DNA from: Neoarius graeffei
Taxonomy: Eukaryota > Chordata > Actinopteri > Siluriformes > Ariidae
Assembly: GCF_027579695.1 (NCBI RefSeq)
Contig: NC_083592.1
Coordinates: 33,504,214 to 33,568,213 of the forward strand
DNA: 64,000 nt
Reading direction: 5' to 3'
Of the stretch, positions 10,859 to 20,525 are shown one piece after another. The notes below the pieces were generated by a model. The model ran no database searches and was not told where the DNA came from. It worked only from the letters and a program-made list of their open reading frames with translations. A program made the position numbers and the translations under genes. Within the stretch, counting starts at the first letter, position 1. Each line of letters opens with the position of its first letter.

Positions 10859-11651
10859 AGGGGAACAGAGGGCAATATATAGAGTAAATATAACAATAAA
10901 ACACACATTAACGAACCTTATTCAAGACTTACAAAAGTTTTTTGTTCTAAGGTTGGAAAGTTATAGTGTTTTGAAAGTAGCTCGAGCAAATGATTTCCAC
11001 AGTTTGAACAGCCCGCCATGATATTAATTTTATCCAATCAGAATGCACGTTCATTTTCTCTGCGTAACACTCATGACGTATGTACCGTATGTGCCCAGTT
11101 GTGTTGGCTCATTGAGGTTGGGAATAGCACGTGTGAATCGGAAAGTAGGATGAATTGTAAGTGATCGGCTACACAATGCCACAGCGTGTTGCTTTCAGGT
11201 GTAATAACAGGACCGATGGAAAGCATAACGATCCTCCAGACGTGTCTTTTCACTCATTTCCACTGAAAAACACCAAGCGAGTTCGAGCTTTCTTCTCTTC
11301 TTTCGTCATCACCGGAGTCGAGAGTACCTCTCCTAGGTTCAAACTGGTACCCTTCTAAGCCATAGCCTGCTTGCAGTGTCTTGCGGGATCTCTTCGTATG
11401 ATTCGACAGAGCTGTCGCTTTCACTTGATGCGCCCGATGCCATGATTACATGCTTCTCTCCTAGTGCAGTGGGTAGGGCTGACGTCACGGTCTTTTAAAA
11501 ATGGCGACTCTTGTGCCGTTTAGCGTACCGACTATTATATTTACAATTACCAAGATATTTCGTTGTTTTCTAGTATATAAATTTGATAGAATACTTAAGA
11601 ATACGTTACTTTGTCACATCAGCAACTGTATATATTATATTTGGTACCCCT
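10859..11651 (+). mobile_element. TTAA-flanked DNA element (Kolobok-like) with a THAP exon
   Basis: Ends AGGGGAACAGAGG on the left and GGTACCCCT on the right, flanked by TTAA at 10855-10858 and 11652-11655. The empty site is confirmed by the interrupted Tc1 inverted repeat. TTAA duplication together with a THAP DNA-binding exon is the known combination of the Kolobok superfamily; piggyBac also uses TTAA but lacks THAP. At 793 bp it is far too short to be autonomous. Confidence 0.75.
11176..11358 (+). pseudogene. THAP zinc-finger exon inside a TTAA element
   Basis: The ATG at 11176 opens MPQRVAFRCNNRTDGKHND, then DVSFHSFPLKNTKRVRAF. The Met-Pro start, the Cys spacing near residue 9 and the FHSFP motif fit the N-terminal half of a THAP domain, a C2CH zinc-binding DNA-recognition module used by Kolobok and P-type transposases and their host derivatives. 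One expected Cys (residue 5-6) reads Val/Ala, so zinc binding is doubtful. The Trp and the second Cys-His pair are missing because the frame ends at 11358. It is probably the first exon of the parent transposase, left in a deletion derivative. Confidence 0.6.
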
Positions 11652-11711
11652 TTAACTATTCACAGTAACAGACATTTTCAGCAAGGGTGCCCAAACTTTT
11701 GCATGCCACTG

Positions 11712-11835
11712 TATGCACCCCAGGCAGACCTACCTTCCTGCCAAAAAAAATAAAAATCAGTGAAGAATAGAAAGAGAAGAAGCTATTTTTGTGAAATGTG
11801 GACGACGCTGGAGAACACATGATGGCATAAACTCA
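11712..11835. repeat. Continuation of satellite unit 3
   Basis: After the Tc1 element the unit resumes with TATGCACCCCAGGCAGACC, CTTCCTGCC and GAGAAGAAGC. A related degenerate stretch recurs at about 12950-13080 (AATCAAAATCCAATG, TTGTGAATTGTGGACGG). Confidence 0.6.
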
Positions 11836-11989
11836 TCACCTGTCGGCCGGATGAGCTAATAAGGAAGGATGATGAATCCTTATGAGTTTTCTTGAAATCC
11901 AGCTGAATCATTTCAACCAGTTTTATATTAGAACATGGTGGCAAAGACTGAAGATAAACAAGAGTTTGAGAAGACGACATCCTCCAGAC

Positions 11990-12374
11990 TCCCATTCATT
12001 CATTCATTCATTCATTCATTCATCTTTAGCTTGATCTCTCAGGGTCATGGTGGATTTGGAGGCTCGCCCAGGAACACTGGGTGCACTGCAGGAATACACT
12101 GGATGGGATGCCAGTCCATTGTGGTGCACAAAGCGCACACGCGTGCGCACACACACACATTCACTTACATGCTTACTCACACCTGTTTATTTCCTATAGC
12201 CAATCAACCTACTGGTGTATTTTTGGGAGCTGGAGAACCCAGAGGAAACACACCTCACATGGGGAGAGCATGCACAGGAACTCTGCGCAGACAGCAACCT
12301 GAGCCCGGGATCGAACCGGAGACCCCGGAGCTATGAGGTGGCAATGTTACCGGGCTGGCCACTGTGCTGCCCTA
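11990..12374 (-). mobile_element. Older tRNA-derived SINE (family B)
   Basis: In sense direction it starts AGGGCAGCACAGTGG, has a B-box-like GGTTCGATCCC, and ends in an (ATGA)n tail (11997-12028 on the plus strand as CATTCATT repeats). The layout is like family A but the sequence is clearly diverged and CpG sites have decayed. No clear target duplication was found. Confidence 0.7.
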
Positions 12375-13080
12375 CACCTGCATTTATATACACTTTAACC
12401 GTTATGTTGAAAATATTACTATCATTTTTATTTCTTGAAAGGAAGATTTGGTAAGGTCATCACCAAAATGACTACCGAAAGTCATTTTTAGTAACAGTGG
12501 GCTCGGTTGTGACCAGCACCACCAAGCTGCCACTGTTAGTTCACCGGTAGAACTGCTGAGCTGTATACTTTCTCAATCGCAAGTCACTTTGGATCAATAA
12601 ATCAGGCAAATGACTCAAATGTAACTGCATTCATTGACCAGAAATGTGAAGAAAACATTTTACTCCCAGAAATACAACAGAAGAAAGAAAGGTGTTAGAA
12701 AGCAATCAGTGCCCTGTGTGTTTACTGTGAGTAAACACTTGTGATGAAGCTTGAGAAAAATCCTGCTTGTTGATGGACATGACTTCATTTCAACCAATGT
12801 TTCAGTGCTCCATGTAAATCAGTTTGGGGTTTTTTTTGGGTGGTGCTTTGAAACCAGAGCATCAGCGATGATGTCGTAGCTCACACGGCTGTACCACGAG
12901 AAACCAGACTCGTTTATAATTAGCTAAGTTGTTCTTCATGAGAACAATTCGAACAAATTGATCTTCAAAACAATCAGAATCAAAATCCAATGAAAACTCG
13001 GGTAGTGATTTTTGTGAATTGTGGACGGACGGATGGACGCCGCGTGATGGCGATAGCTCATTACCTATGGCCGATGAGTT
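12375..13080. other. No gene seen
   Basis: AT-rich sequence with no ORF of note and no transposon ends. The last about 130 bp resemble the satellite unit of 8.6-11.8 kb. Confidence 0.5.
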
Positions 13081-13084
13081 AATG

Positions 13085-13270
13085 AAATTTCAGGGCAAAA
13101 AAATTCCTTCCACGTGAGGATCTGGTCTTCCCAGGCAGTCTCCTGTCCCAGTACTAACCAGCTCTTTAAGGCATATGGGTGCAGCGCCGATCTCCGTTTC
13201 CATAGCCCTCAGCCTCTCGCCTATACAGCTAGGGTTACAGTGGGGGGCGAGTCCTCTGGTAACCGCGAGA
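13085..13270 (-). mobile_element. 5S rRNA-related SINE-like sequence
   Basis: On the minus strand, GGTTAGTACTGGGACAGG and AGACTGCCTGGGAAG closely follow the 3' half of vertebrate 5S rRNA (box C region GGTTAGTACTTGGATGGG, then AGACCGCCTGGGAA). Upstream the sequence diverges (GAGATCGGCGCTGCACCC). This suggests a retroposon whose head comes from 5S rRNA, as in the SINE3 class known in zebrafish. A chance partial 5S pseudogene is the alternative. Confidence 0.45.
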
Positions 13271-13403
13271 GTTTGACGTCCTACTTGCATCTGTATTGCA
13301 GCGTGCCTTGCCAGATGGCAGTAGGTACCATTTTTATGATGGTCTTTGGTATGACCCGATCGTGAGTAGAAATTTCAGGGCACACTCTGTCGAAAAACCC
13401 AAC

Positions 13404-13432
13404 TGCTTTTCTTTCTTTCTTTCTTTCTTTCT
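13404..13432. repeat. (CTTT)n microsatellite
   Basis: Short CTTT tract ending in CTG; no unit structure beyond that. Confidence 0.85.
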
Positions 13433-14073
13433 GTTTACAATTTCATAAATTATACATACACAGATTTTCACAGTATATTGATCTTTACATGTACCGTATA
13501 TTCATCATCATTTATATGTTTTTGTATGAAACTTAAAGGAGAATGGAAGGCAAATTTTTTATTATCAAAATTCTATTTCTCTCATTTTATTAAATATAGG
13601 AGTGCATTTCTGATTGCTATTTTGTCACTGCTATAGCAAGTTATGAGTGTTTGAAATATGCTCTGTAATATATCAGTCCATATGTCAAAGCAATGGCCGT
13701 AAACGAGATTTGTTGAGACCTGTGCACGACGTCGTAGGACGGAAGTAAAACGTACAGCAGAAATCAAAGGACCAACATCTGCCAACATTGTCAAAAGACG
13801 TGCGCGCCCTCTTTCGAATGGTGATGTAATCAAGCTGGAAGTTTTGTTTGTTTTGATAGCAATTGGGAAAGTTTGAAAAAAAAAGTAGGCAGTAATCGTT
13901 ATTTAAACTCGTTTTTGTGCAATATTTCATTTGGAAAACAGCTTTCAAAATGGCGGCACTGACACCTGGCTGACACTTCACATTTTGAAGTCTCGCACAA
14001 GTCTGGTGAAGATCACGCGGATAAGCGACGCCTGCCGTGGACCAAACGAACTAAATTCAACATGGCTAAAAAC

Positions 14074-15596
14074 CACGGGCGATTGCTCTAAGACAACAAG
14101 GGAGGCTCAGCCTCCTCTAAAAATGACGAACATTGTGTAGGATGAATTGCGCTAGGCTTATGTTATAGCCGACCTTATAACATTGCTATTTCAGATCCAG
14201 AATCATAGAAATATATGTGCTCAACCCAACTACAGTACGAAATCATTCCGTTATAACTTTCCCCAGTTCGCCTAATGTGTGCATGAGTTTTTCCCCCTCG
14301 TGACAACACGATGCAGCGCAGCCTCAGTGGATTGGGAGCTATGTGCTTGTCAATCTCAAAATGCAAGACGATTATTGGACAAATACTGTGAAAACGCCCG
14401 CCCACGGAGTCTCATGGACTCCCAGCCTCAGTGGACTTCAATGGCATTTGGGAGTGATGCGCTTTTCAATCTCAAAATGCAAGATGGTTATTGGACAAAT
14501 ACTGCGAAAATGCCCGCCCACGGACTCCGAGCCTCACATGGGAGGGACATGGCAGTTTCCGCGAGGAGACTGGTGACTGGTGAAAGAGGCCGGATATTTT
14601 CTTTGATTGACAGCTCGTTTCAACTATAGACAGGCAGCGGTACAGTGTTGCCAGATTGGGCGGTTTTAAGTGCATTTTGGCGGGTTTTGAACATATTTTG
14701 GGCTGGATAACGTCAGCAGTATCTGGCAACATCAGTTCAGTCCCATGCGGATTCGCAAGTGCTGTGGTGTATTGTAAGAGATCGGCTTACATTTCAATTT
14801 CATTCATTACATACGGTTTCTACCAGCTTTTTTAGTTTGTATATATTTTCACTGTAAATAAAGTGTAAATATAGTGTTGACAAGTTTGCTATCTTAGTTC
14901 CAGAAATTTCGTTTATTTGAGTGACTGAACTTGAACTTGAGGGGGCTAGTCAGCTAGCAAGAAAGCTGCGCACGGATGCCAAGCATTGTTGATTTAATTT
15001 TGGCGAAGCCATTTGCCAGTCTTCCTTTCGAGGAAAAAATTAAAATTAAAGAGCAGGGTAGACCAATGCCTCAAATTGACTTGGTGAAAAAGGTAGGGAA
15101 TAATACTCGTTCCTTTCAGCTCTCCTGGTACGAGAAAGTGAATTGGCTAACAGCAAGTGACCCACATCAACAACAGTAAATAGGCTACTTTAGTAATACA
15201 TCATGGATGGACCAAAAATATAGAATCTATTTAAAATGTTTATGCTGAGTATATTATATTGGAATATATGTTTTTCTGGATATGAATTAAACACAGCTAC
15301 AATTTGGAAAACATTTTTAAACAAAAACACAGCCGAGGTCAATTTTTAAACAACATGCCACAATTTTAAAATATAAAATGTTAAAATATACCCCCCCCCC
15401 AACACCACCATCATGTATATTGGACAGTAGGCTAATGGGCCAAAAGAACCTGTTATTTCACAGTTTGTGACGCTGCCAACAATCAGCCAGATCAGAGGCA
15501 AGAGTATGGGCAAAACTGATGTGTTTTTTCTTTTAAAATCTGGAAATATCGTAACCGACCAGCCTCCCCTGTTTGAAAGACTACCAGCCGCCACTG
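14074..15596. mobile_element. Non-autonomous hAT with TTF-type exon, TSD CTAAAAAC
   Basis: Ends CACGGGCGATTG on the left and CCAGCCGCCACTG on the right (reverse complement CAGTGGCGGCTGG), with the exact 8-bp duplication CTAAAAAC at 14066-14073 and 15597-15604. It inserted into the TTAA element around it. An internal tandem duplication of about 100 bp lies at 14325-14530 (both units contain CTCAAAATGCAAGAYG and CCGCCCACGGA). It carries a transposase first exon (14976). Confidence 0.85.
14976..15179 (+). pseudogene. hAT transposase N-terminal (TTF-type zinc finger) exon
   Basis: The 67-codon frame includes KIKIKEQGRPMPQIDL and TRSFQLSWYEKVNWLTAS. The pattern of GRPxP, then xRSFxxxWYxxxxWLT, is the start of the TTF/ZMYM1-like zinc finger in fish hAT transposases, which normally continues to a Cys just after WLT. 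Here the frame goes to SDPHQQQ and a stop, so the zinc ligands are lost. The host hAT is only 1.5 kb, so this is a deletion derivative keeping the 5' part of its parent gene. Confidence 0.65.
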
Positions 15597-15698
15597 CTAA
15601 AAACCGAATAGGCCGATAAGTATAATATTTAATTGCAATTAGTTGCCAATATGAGTCACGATATAAGGTTACTAAAACTGACTTCAGTTCTCCTTTAA

Positions 15699-16443
15699 TT
15701 AACCAACTCCGAGGTGGTGAAAAACACAACTGATCTTCAATCAATTAGTAAGCGCCATGAAATGTTGTTTAATAAGATCTGAATGATTGCTGCAGGACAG
15801 CGAAGGGAACAGTGTCTTGAATTAAAAGTACTATTCCTAATTCCGATAAGAATTTTAATTACTAAATTTTACAACGTTCTATTAAGTTGTGTGAAGCTAT
15901 TAGCTTCAAACATTGTGTTTTATTAACCTTACTGTATGGATGCAGTGAACTCAGTACTTTCAGCAAGTTCTGACTTTTCTTTTAGTTTTCGGACTGGAAC
16001 TAAAACCAAGAGGAAAATACTTTTCTAAATGAGCTCTATAAGTGATATCAGTAAAGATATAAAATAGTTAAGCGAGTCAAAGACATAATGATGAAGGTTT
16101 CTGTGATTTTGTATGAGGAAACTCGTTTGTATAAAACGCTTCATTGGACCCTTCACAAATACTTTAAATCACTTCTTCAGCTCACGACACAAACTCAGAT
16201 TAACTCATTAAGAAGGGATTTGGAAAGAGCTCCAGCTAATGTTCCCAGTATTTTCCTTCCCAGTGCTTTTTCTTTTAAATCAGATATACGCTTTCTGGGA
16301 AAACAACGTTGGGTCATTTTTAAGTTTTATACCTCTTTATATCGAACTCTTTATTCTGTAATTAAATAATCTGTGTATAATAATTTCTCATTTCTTCGAT
16401 CTTCACTGGACTGTTTTAGGAATAAACATTTTCTAGCATATTT
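15699..16443. other. No gene seen
   Basis: AT-rich sequence. One frame at 16088-16369 (KTLHWTLHKYFKSLLQ) has no recognisable motif or splice context. Confidence 0.5.
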
Positions 16444-16448
16444 AAACT

Positions 16449-16565
16449 AGGGCTCTCAATCGATTAAAATATTTAATCGTGATTAATCGCATTATTGTTC
16501 ATAGTTAACTCATGATTAATTGTGATTAATCACACTTTTTTTTTTTAATCTGTTCTAAATATACC
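16449..16565 (+). mobile_element. Terminal fragment of a TAGGGCTSTCAA element
   Basis: TAGGGCTCTCAATCGATT is followed by repeated TTAATCGYGATTAATCGC-like words, the same motif set as the ends of the element at 50127-50984. Only one end is visible; the following sequence to 16730 may be its interior. Confidence 0.5.
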
Positions 16566-16734
16566 TTCCTTAAAGGGATACTTTTCAACTTTTTGGGGAG
16601 CGGGAGTGGACAAATCTGCTTACTTTATGCAAATGTCTGTGACCAGGTCAGGAAGGATAACGCTGAACAGAGCAAAAATCATTTTTGTAGGTAGTTTATT
16701 CCCCCACTGCATTTAAAGTGCTAGTCTTACTTAA

Positions 16735-17603
16735 AGGGGAACTGAAGGCAAATTTTTTATTCTCAAAATTCTATTATGAGTGTTTGAAATGCGCTATGCA
16801 ATATATCAGTCCATATGTCAAAGCAATGGCCATAAACGAGATTCGCTGAGACTTGCGCGAGACATCGTAGGACGGAAGTGAAACATACAGCGGAAATCAA
16901 AGTGACCAACATCTACCAACATCGTCAAAAGACGCGCGCGCCCTCTTTCGAATGCTGATGTCATCAAGCCGGAAGTTTTCCCTGTGTCCAAAATCGCTCC
17001 CTACTCACTATATATGGCACTATATAGTGGGGACGCCATTCTGTAGTGCTGTCCGAAACCTTAGTGAGGATTATGTGGGAAATGCGCTCAGTATAATATG
17101 TATTTATCACAAAAATACATGCATGTATTTATTATTTTGAAAACCCACCCGCCACCTGATCTGGCACGTTTTAATTGTGTGACAGTAATGATGTAAATAC
17201 CAGCGCAATGGACTCGTCCTTATCCTGTCGTCTTTCCAACTCTTCTCTACTCCACGTTGGTTGGAAGTCGTATGGAATAATCTCCATCACTGATGAAGCT
17301 GCCAAATCTCAAAATTAATCTAAATTGGAATGATATGGCGATCTGGCTGCTGTTTTCAAAATGGCGGCGCTGACACTTCATGTTTGAAGTCTCGCACAAG
17401 TCTCGTGAAGATCGCACGGATAAGCGACGCCTGCCGTGGACCATACGAACTACATTCAACATGGTTAAAAACCGAAAAGGCCGATAAGTGTAATATAATA
17501 TGCCAATACGAGTCACAATATAAGGTTAATAAAACTGAAAACATAATTGAATAACGCGTTAATTAAGAAATAAAGCAAGTTTAAAAATGACTTCAGTTCC
17601 CCT
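16735..17603. mobile_element. TTAA-flanked element, copy 2
   Basis: Ends AGGGGAACTGAAGGCA on the left and TGACTTCAGTTCCCCT on the right, a near-perfect 14-16 bp inverted repeat, flanked by TTAA (16731-16734, 17604-17607). It has the same internal landmarks as copy 1 and is interrupted from about 16981 by part of another element. Confidence 0.85.
16981..17215 (+). mobile_element. Fragment of the CTGTGTCCGAAATCGC element
   Basis: Starts CTGTGTCCAAAATCGCTCC, contains CACTATATAGTGGGGACGCC and ends near CCAGCGCAATGGACT. It corresponds to parts of the complete copy at 19713-20289; its right inverted repeat is deleted. Confidence 0.65.
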
Positions 17604-17607
17604 TTAA

Positions 17608-18468
17608 TGAAACCAACCCAGGGATGGATTATTTGGTCAAAACTGGGTTTTGGAGATTTGGCCAACTTTGACAGGATGTACAAAAGGCATGAGAAAAACA
17701 AGGAACACTTAAATTCATATGTACGCTTGAGTAATTGTACGTCAAAAAACAAACTAACAAGTAATTGTGCGTCAAAAAAAAAGAGTGGCATTAAAAGGAA
17801 TTTGCATTAACATGTTATCTTCACGTTAATTTCCACAGCCTTCATTTAAACCCTTTCTAAAACAAAACACATGGAAAACTATCGATATTGAAAGTGAAGG
17901 AAAGTGAAGGAAAGGAAATGCTGCGGTATGGCCTGTGATGGCTACGACGGCACGGGTTTTGTATGAACGGTACAAAAATGACAGAAACAAATCTTCAAGA
18001 GTCAAGGAGTTAAAATTCATCATATAGATATTTCACACCGAATCCTGCTCGTGTATTCAATAAGCAGCCGCGGAGTAAAGCAGAGTAAAGCTCAGTGACA
18101 TATTCCCACTGCGTCACCATTCTGCTCCGGGTGCGCAGTCTTTGTGGAGCATTTTCACCAGCTGAATTCATCCTCTCCCCGGAGCTCAGCGCCTTGCGTA
18201 GCCACTTTGTTTTAGTGGAGGCCCCAATCTGGTGGGAAAGGAGGATCCAGATTGGAACCCTGCTATGTTGGTTCAGAAGGTGTGGAAATCTCAACCAGAC
18301 TGGAACTAATGCCAACTTAAAAGTGTGGTTCGTTTCTGAATTGTTCTCTTTAGTCTGTGAGAGGTTCTGCATTATTAATGCATCAGTGCAGACTCATTAC
18401 ATCGAAGATTGACAAGGCGTCATCTTGAGTTTGATTAATGTGGAGAAAAAAGAAAAAGAATCATTTGA

Positions 18469-18470
<2 letters not shown>
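17608..18470. other. No gene seen
   Basis: A frame at 18095-18412 contains no recognised motif. A short tandem GGAAAGTGAA pair lies near 17897. No transposon termini found. Confidence 0.45.

Positions 18471-18471
<1 letters not shown>

Positions 18472-18537
<66 letters not shown>
18472..18537. repeat. (AT)n microsatellite, left tract
   Basis: More than 30 AT dinucleotides. With tracts at 18629-18653 and 19039-19097 it brackets the small inverted-repeat element. Confidence 0.9.
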
Positions 18538-18540
<3 letters not shown>

Positions 18541-19034
18541 CATTCCCTTTTAAATTCTATCCACATTCACCGGATATGAGCAATCGCGTGCTCTGATTGG
18601 CTACTCTACTACTAGGCTATCAGCTCATATATATATATATATATATATATACCGTGAGTAGAAAAAAACAAAATGGCGGAGCGTGTTGCTGAACCAACCG
18701 AGGATGAAATAAAAACTTTACTCGAAAACAAAACCCCAACAAAATATAGAATAAAAGTATTTGATGGTAAGAATGTATCTTTTTTTATTTTTCAAGAATT
18801 ATTATTATTATCGCATTTTTCACAAATTGCTCCTGTCATTTCGGTGCTTTGTTTACATTCTAAGCAGAAATTATTTTGTCGGATGTTTTGTATAAAGTTT
18901 TTTATTTATCGGATTTGCAAAAAGTAAAAATAAAAATGCTCTGTTTCTCAAAATCCAGTGAATGTGGATAGAATAAAACAGTTATTCCACTCAATCTCGT
19001 CGTACATGGATTATAGCCAACTCGGTGCTACGCG

Positions 19035-19038
<4 letters not shown>
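18538..19038. mobile_element. Small inverted-repeat element between (TA)n tracts
   Basis: An inverted repeat, TTCTATCCACATTCACCGG near 18556 and CAGTGAATGTGGATAGAA near 18956, flanks a core with a promoter-like start and an exon. The right side carries a further terminal region (CCAACTCGGTGCTACGCGCC) that the left side lacks, probably lost when the (TA)n tract expanded. Confidence 0.5.
18673..18766 (+). pseudogene. Possible first exon of a transposon-encoded gene
   Basis: ATG in strong context (AAAATGG) opens MAERVAEPTEDEIKTLLENK and continues PTKYRIKVFDG to a canonical donor G|GTAAGA at 18767. The pattern (acidic EDEIxxLLExK followed by Lys-rich and ...VF) resembles the N-terminus of tyrosine-recombinase-like proteins of the KIAA1958/Crypton-derived group in fish, but this is a loose match from memory. 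It sits in a 0.5-kb inverted-repeat element, so downstream exons are absent and it cannot make the full protein. Confidence 0.35.

Positions 19039-19097
<59 letters not shown>
19039..19097. repeat. (TA)n microsatellite, right tract
   Basis: Pure TA run of nearly 60 bp. Confidence 0.9.
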
Positions 19098-19100
<3 letters not shown>

Positions 19101-19296
19101 ACTACTATGACTACTACACTACGATACTACATTATTAAATTGGCAATATGTCAAGGCTTAAATTAAAAACCGTCTAGAAATATGATTTTCATAATATCTC
19201 TAGAAAAACTGCCTTCCTATTTTTCTTATAAATGCAAGAAAAAACTCAATGGATGTCACATTTAGCCTTTTTAATTTCCCTCAAGTACTGATTTAA

Positions 19297-20525
19297 AGGA
19301 GAACTGAAGTCATTTTTAAACTTGCTTTATTTCTTAATTGACGTGTTATTCAATTACGTTTTCGGTTTTAGTAACCTTATATCGTGACTCATATTGGCAA
19401 CTAATTGCAATTAAATATTATACTTATCGGCCTGTTCGGTTTTTAGCCGTGTTGAATTTAGTTCGTTTGGTCCACGGCAGGCGTCGCTTATCCGCGCGAT
19501 CTTCACGAGACTTGTGCGAGACTTCGAAACGTGAAGTGTCAGCCAGGTGTCAGTGCCGCCATTTTGAAAACTGTTTTCCAAATGAAATACTGCACAAAAA
19601 CGGAGTTTAAATAATGATTACTGCCTACTTTTTTCAAACTTTCCTGATCGCTATCAAAACAAACAAAAATTACATCAGCATTCGAAAGAGGGCGCGCGCG
19701 TCTTTTGACAACCTCTGTGTCCGAAATCGCTCCCTACTCCCTATACAGGGCACTATATAGTGGGAACGCCATTTTGTAGTGCTGCCCGAAACCTTAGTGA
19801 GGATTATTTACACCCTATATAGTGCACTCAAAGTATCCCACAATGCATCACGAAAAGTAGTGTACAACCGATGGTCACTAACCAAAGCAATATATCCCAT
19901 CATGCATTGCGGTCGTGCTGAAAGAAATCAAATTAAAAGTCTCAAATTTGATTTAATAAAAGGCAGCGACAAAGAAGAAAGTATTCAGCCTTGATTTTAA
20001 AAGAACTGAAAGATGCAGGTGCTTTGTATTGATTAATGTGGGAAATACGCTCAGTATAATATAGATTTATGACAAAAATATATGCATGTGTTTATTATTT
20101 TGAAAACCCACCAGCTGGCATGTTTTAATTGTGCGACAGTAATGATGTAAATACCAGCGTGATGGACTAGTGTCCGAAAGCATTTTTTTTTTCATTTTAC
20201 CAATGAGCTCACTATATAGTCCTCTATGTAGTAATTCCCTATATAGGGAGTAGGGAGTAGTGAACGAGTGAGCGATTTCGGACACAGGAAACGTTGGCAG
20301 ATGTCGGTCACTTTGATTTCCGCTGTATGTTTTACTTCCGTCCTACGATGTCTCGCACAGGTCTCAACGAATCTCGTTTACGGCCAATGCTTTGACATAT
20401 GGACTGATATATTACAGAGCATATTTCACTCATCACTTGCTATAGTGGTGACAAAATAGCTATCAAAAATGCATTCCTATATTTAATAAAATGAGAGAAA
20501 TAGAATTTTGATTATAAAAAATTTG
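19297..20525. mobile_element. TTAA-flanked element, copy 3 (opposite orientation, one end lost)
   Basis: Left end AGGAGAACTGAAGTCA after TTAA (19293-19296). The internal landmarks occur in reverse order relative to copies 1 and 2. The right side stops at ATTATAAAAAATTTG, about 15-20 bp short of the expected TTAA end. It is split by the element at 19713-20289. Confidence 0.78.
19713..20289. mobile_element. MITE with CTGTGTCCGAAATCGC ends, 3-bp TSD AAC
   Basis: Inverted ends CTGTGTCCGAAATCGCTC and GAGCGATTTCGGACACAG are perfect over 18 bp, with subterminal CTATATAGTG palindromes. AAC flanks both sides (19710-19712, 20290-20292). Comparison with copy 2 of the host element (GACGATGTTGGTAGATG) supports a clean insertion. 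A 3-bp duplication fits PIF/Harbinger or a similar class; the superfamily is not certain. Confidence 0.75.

Larger units (their letters stand above)
9296..11711 (-). mobile_element. Tc1/mariner element with defective transposase and a nested TTAA element
   Basis: Inverted ends CAGTGGTATGCAAAAGTTTG on the left and CAAACTTTTGCATGCCACTG on the right, flanked by TA (9294-9295, 11712-11713). Transposase remnants lie on the minus strand. The right inverted-repeat region is split by the element at 10859-11651. Removing that insert rejoins TCTGCTCAC-TTAA-CTATTCACAG, the mirror image of the left subterminal sequence, so this insertion is firmly resolved. Confidence 0.9.
13537..15694. mobile_element. 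TTAA-flanked element, copy 1, split by a hAT
   Basis: Ends AGGAGAATGGAAGGCA on the left and TGACTTCAGTTCTCCT on the right, flanked by TTAA (13533-13536, 15695-15698). Internal landmarks shared with copies at 16735 and 19297 are CAGTCCATATGTCAAAGC, GACGTGCGCGCCCTCTTTC, TAAGCGACGCCTGCCGTGG and GGCCGATAAGT. Without the hAT at 14074-15596 it is about 635 bp. No transposase is seen. Confidence 0.8.

Noticed and set aside
13090..13365. Overlapping frames in the 5S-like region as a gene
   Set aside because: The sequence is better explained by 5S rRNA similarity; frames have no motif.
15346..15744. 132-codon minus-strand frame
   Set aside because: It spans the boundary of the hAT and the TTAA element, so it is a chance frame across two transposons.
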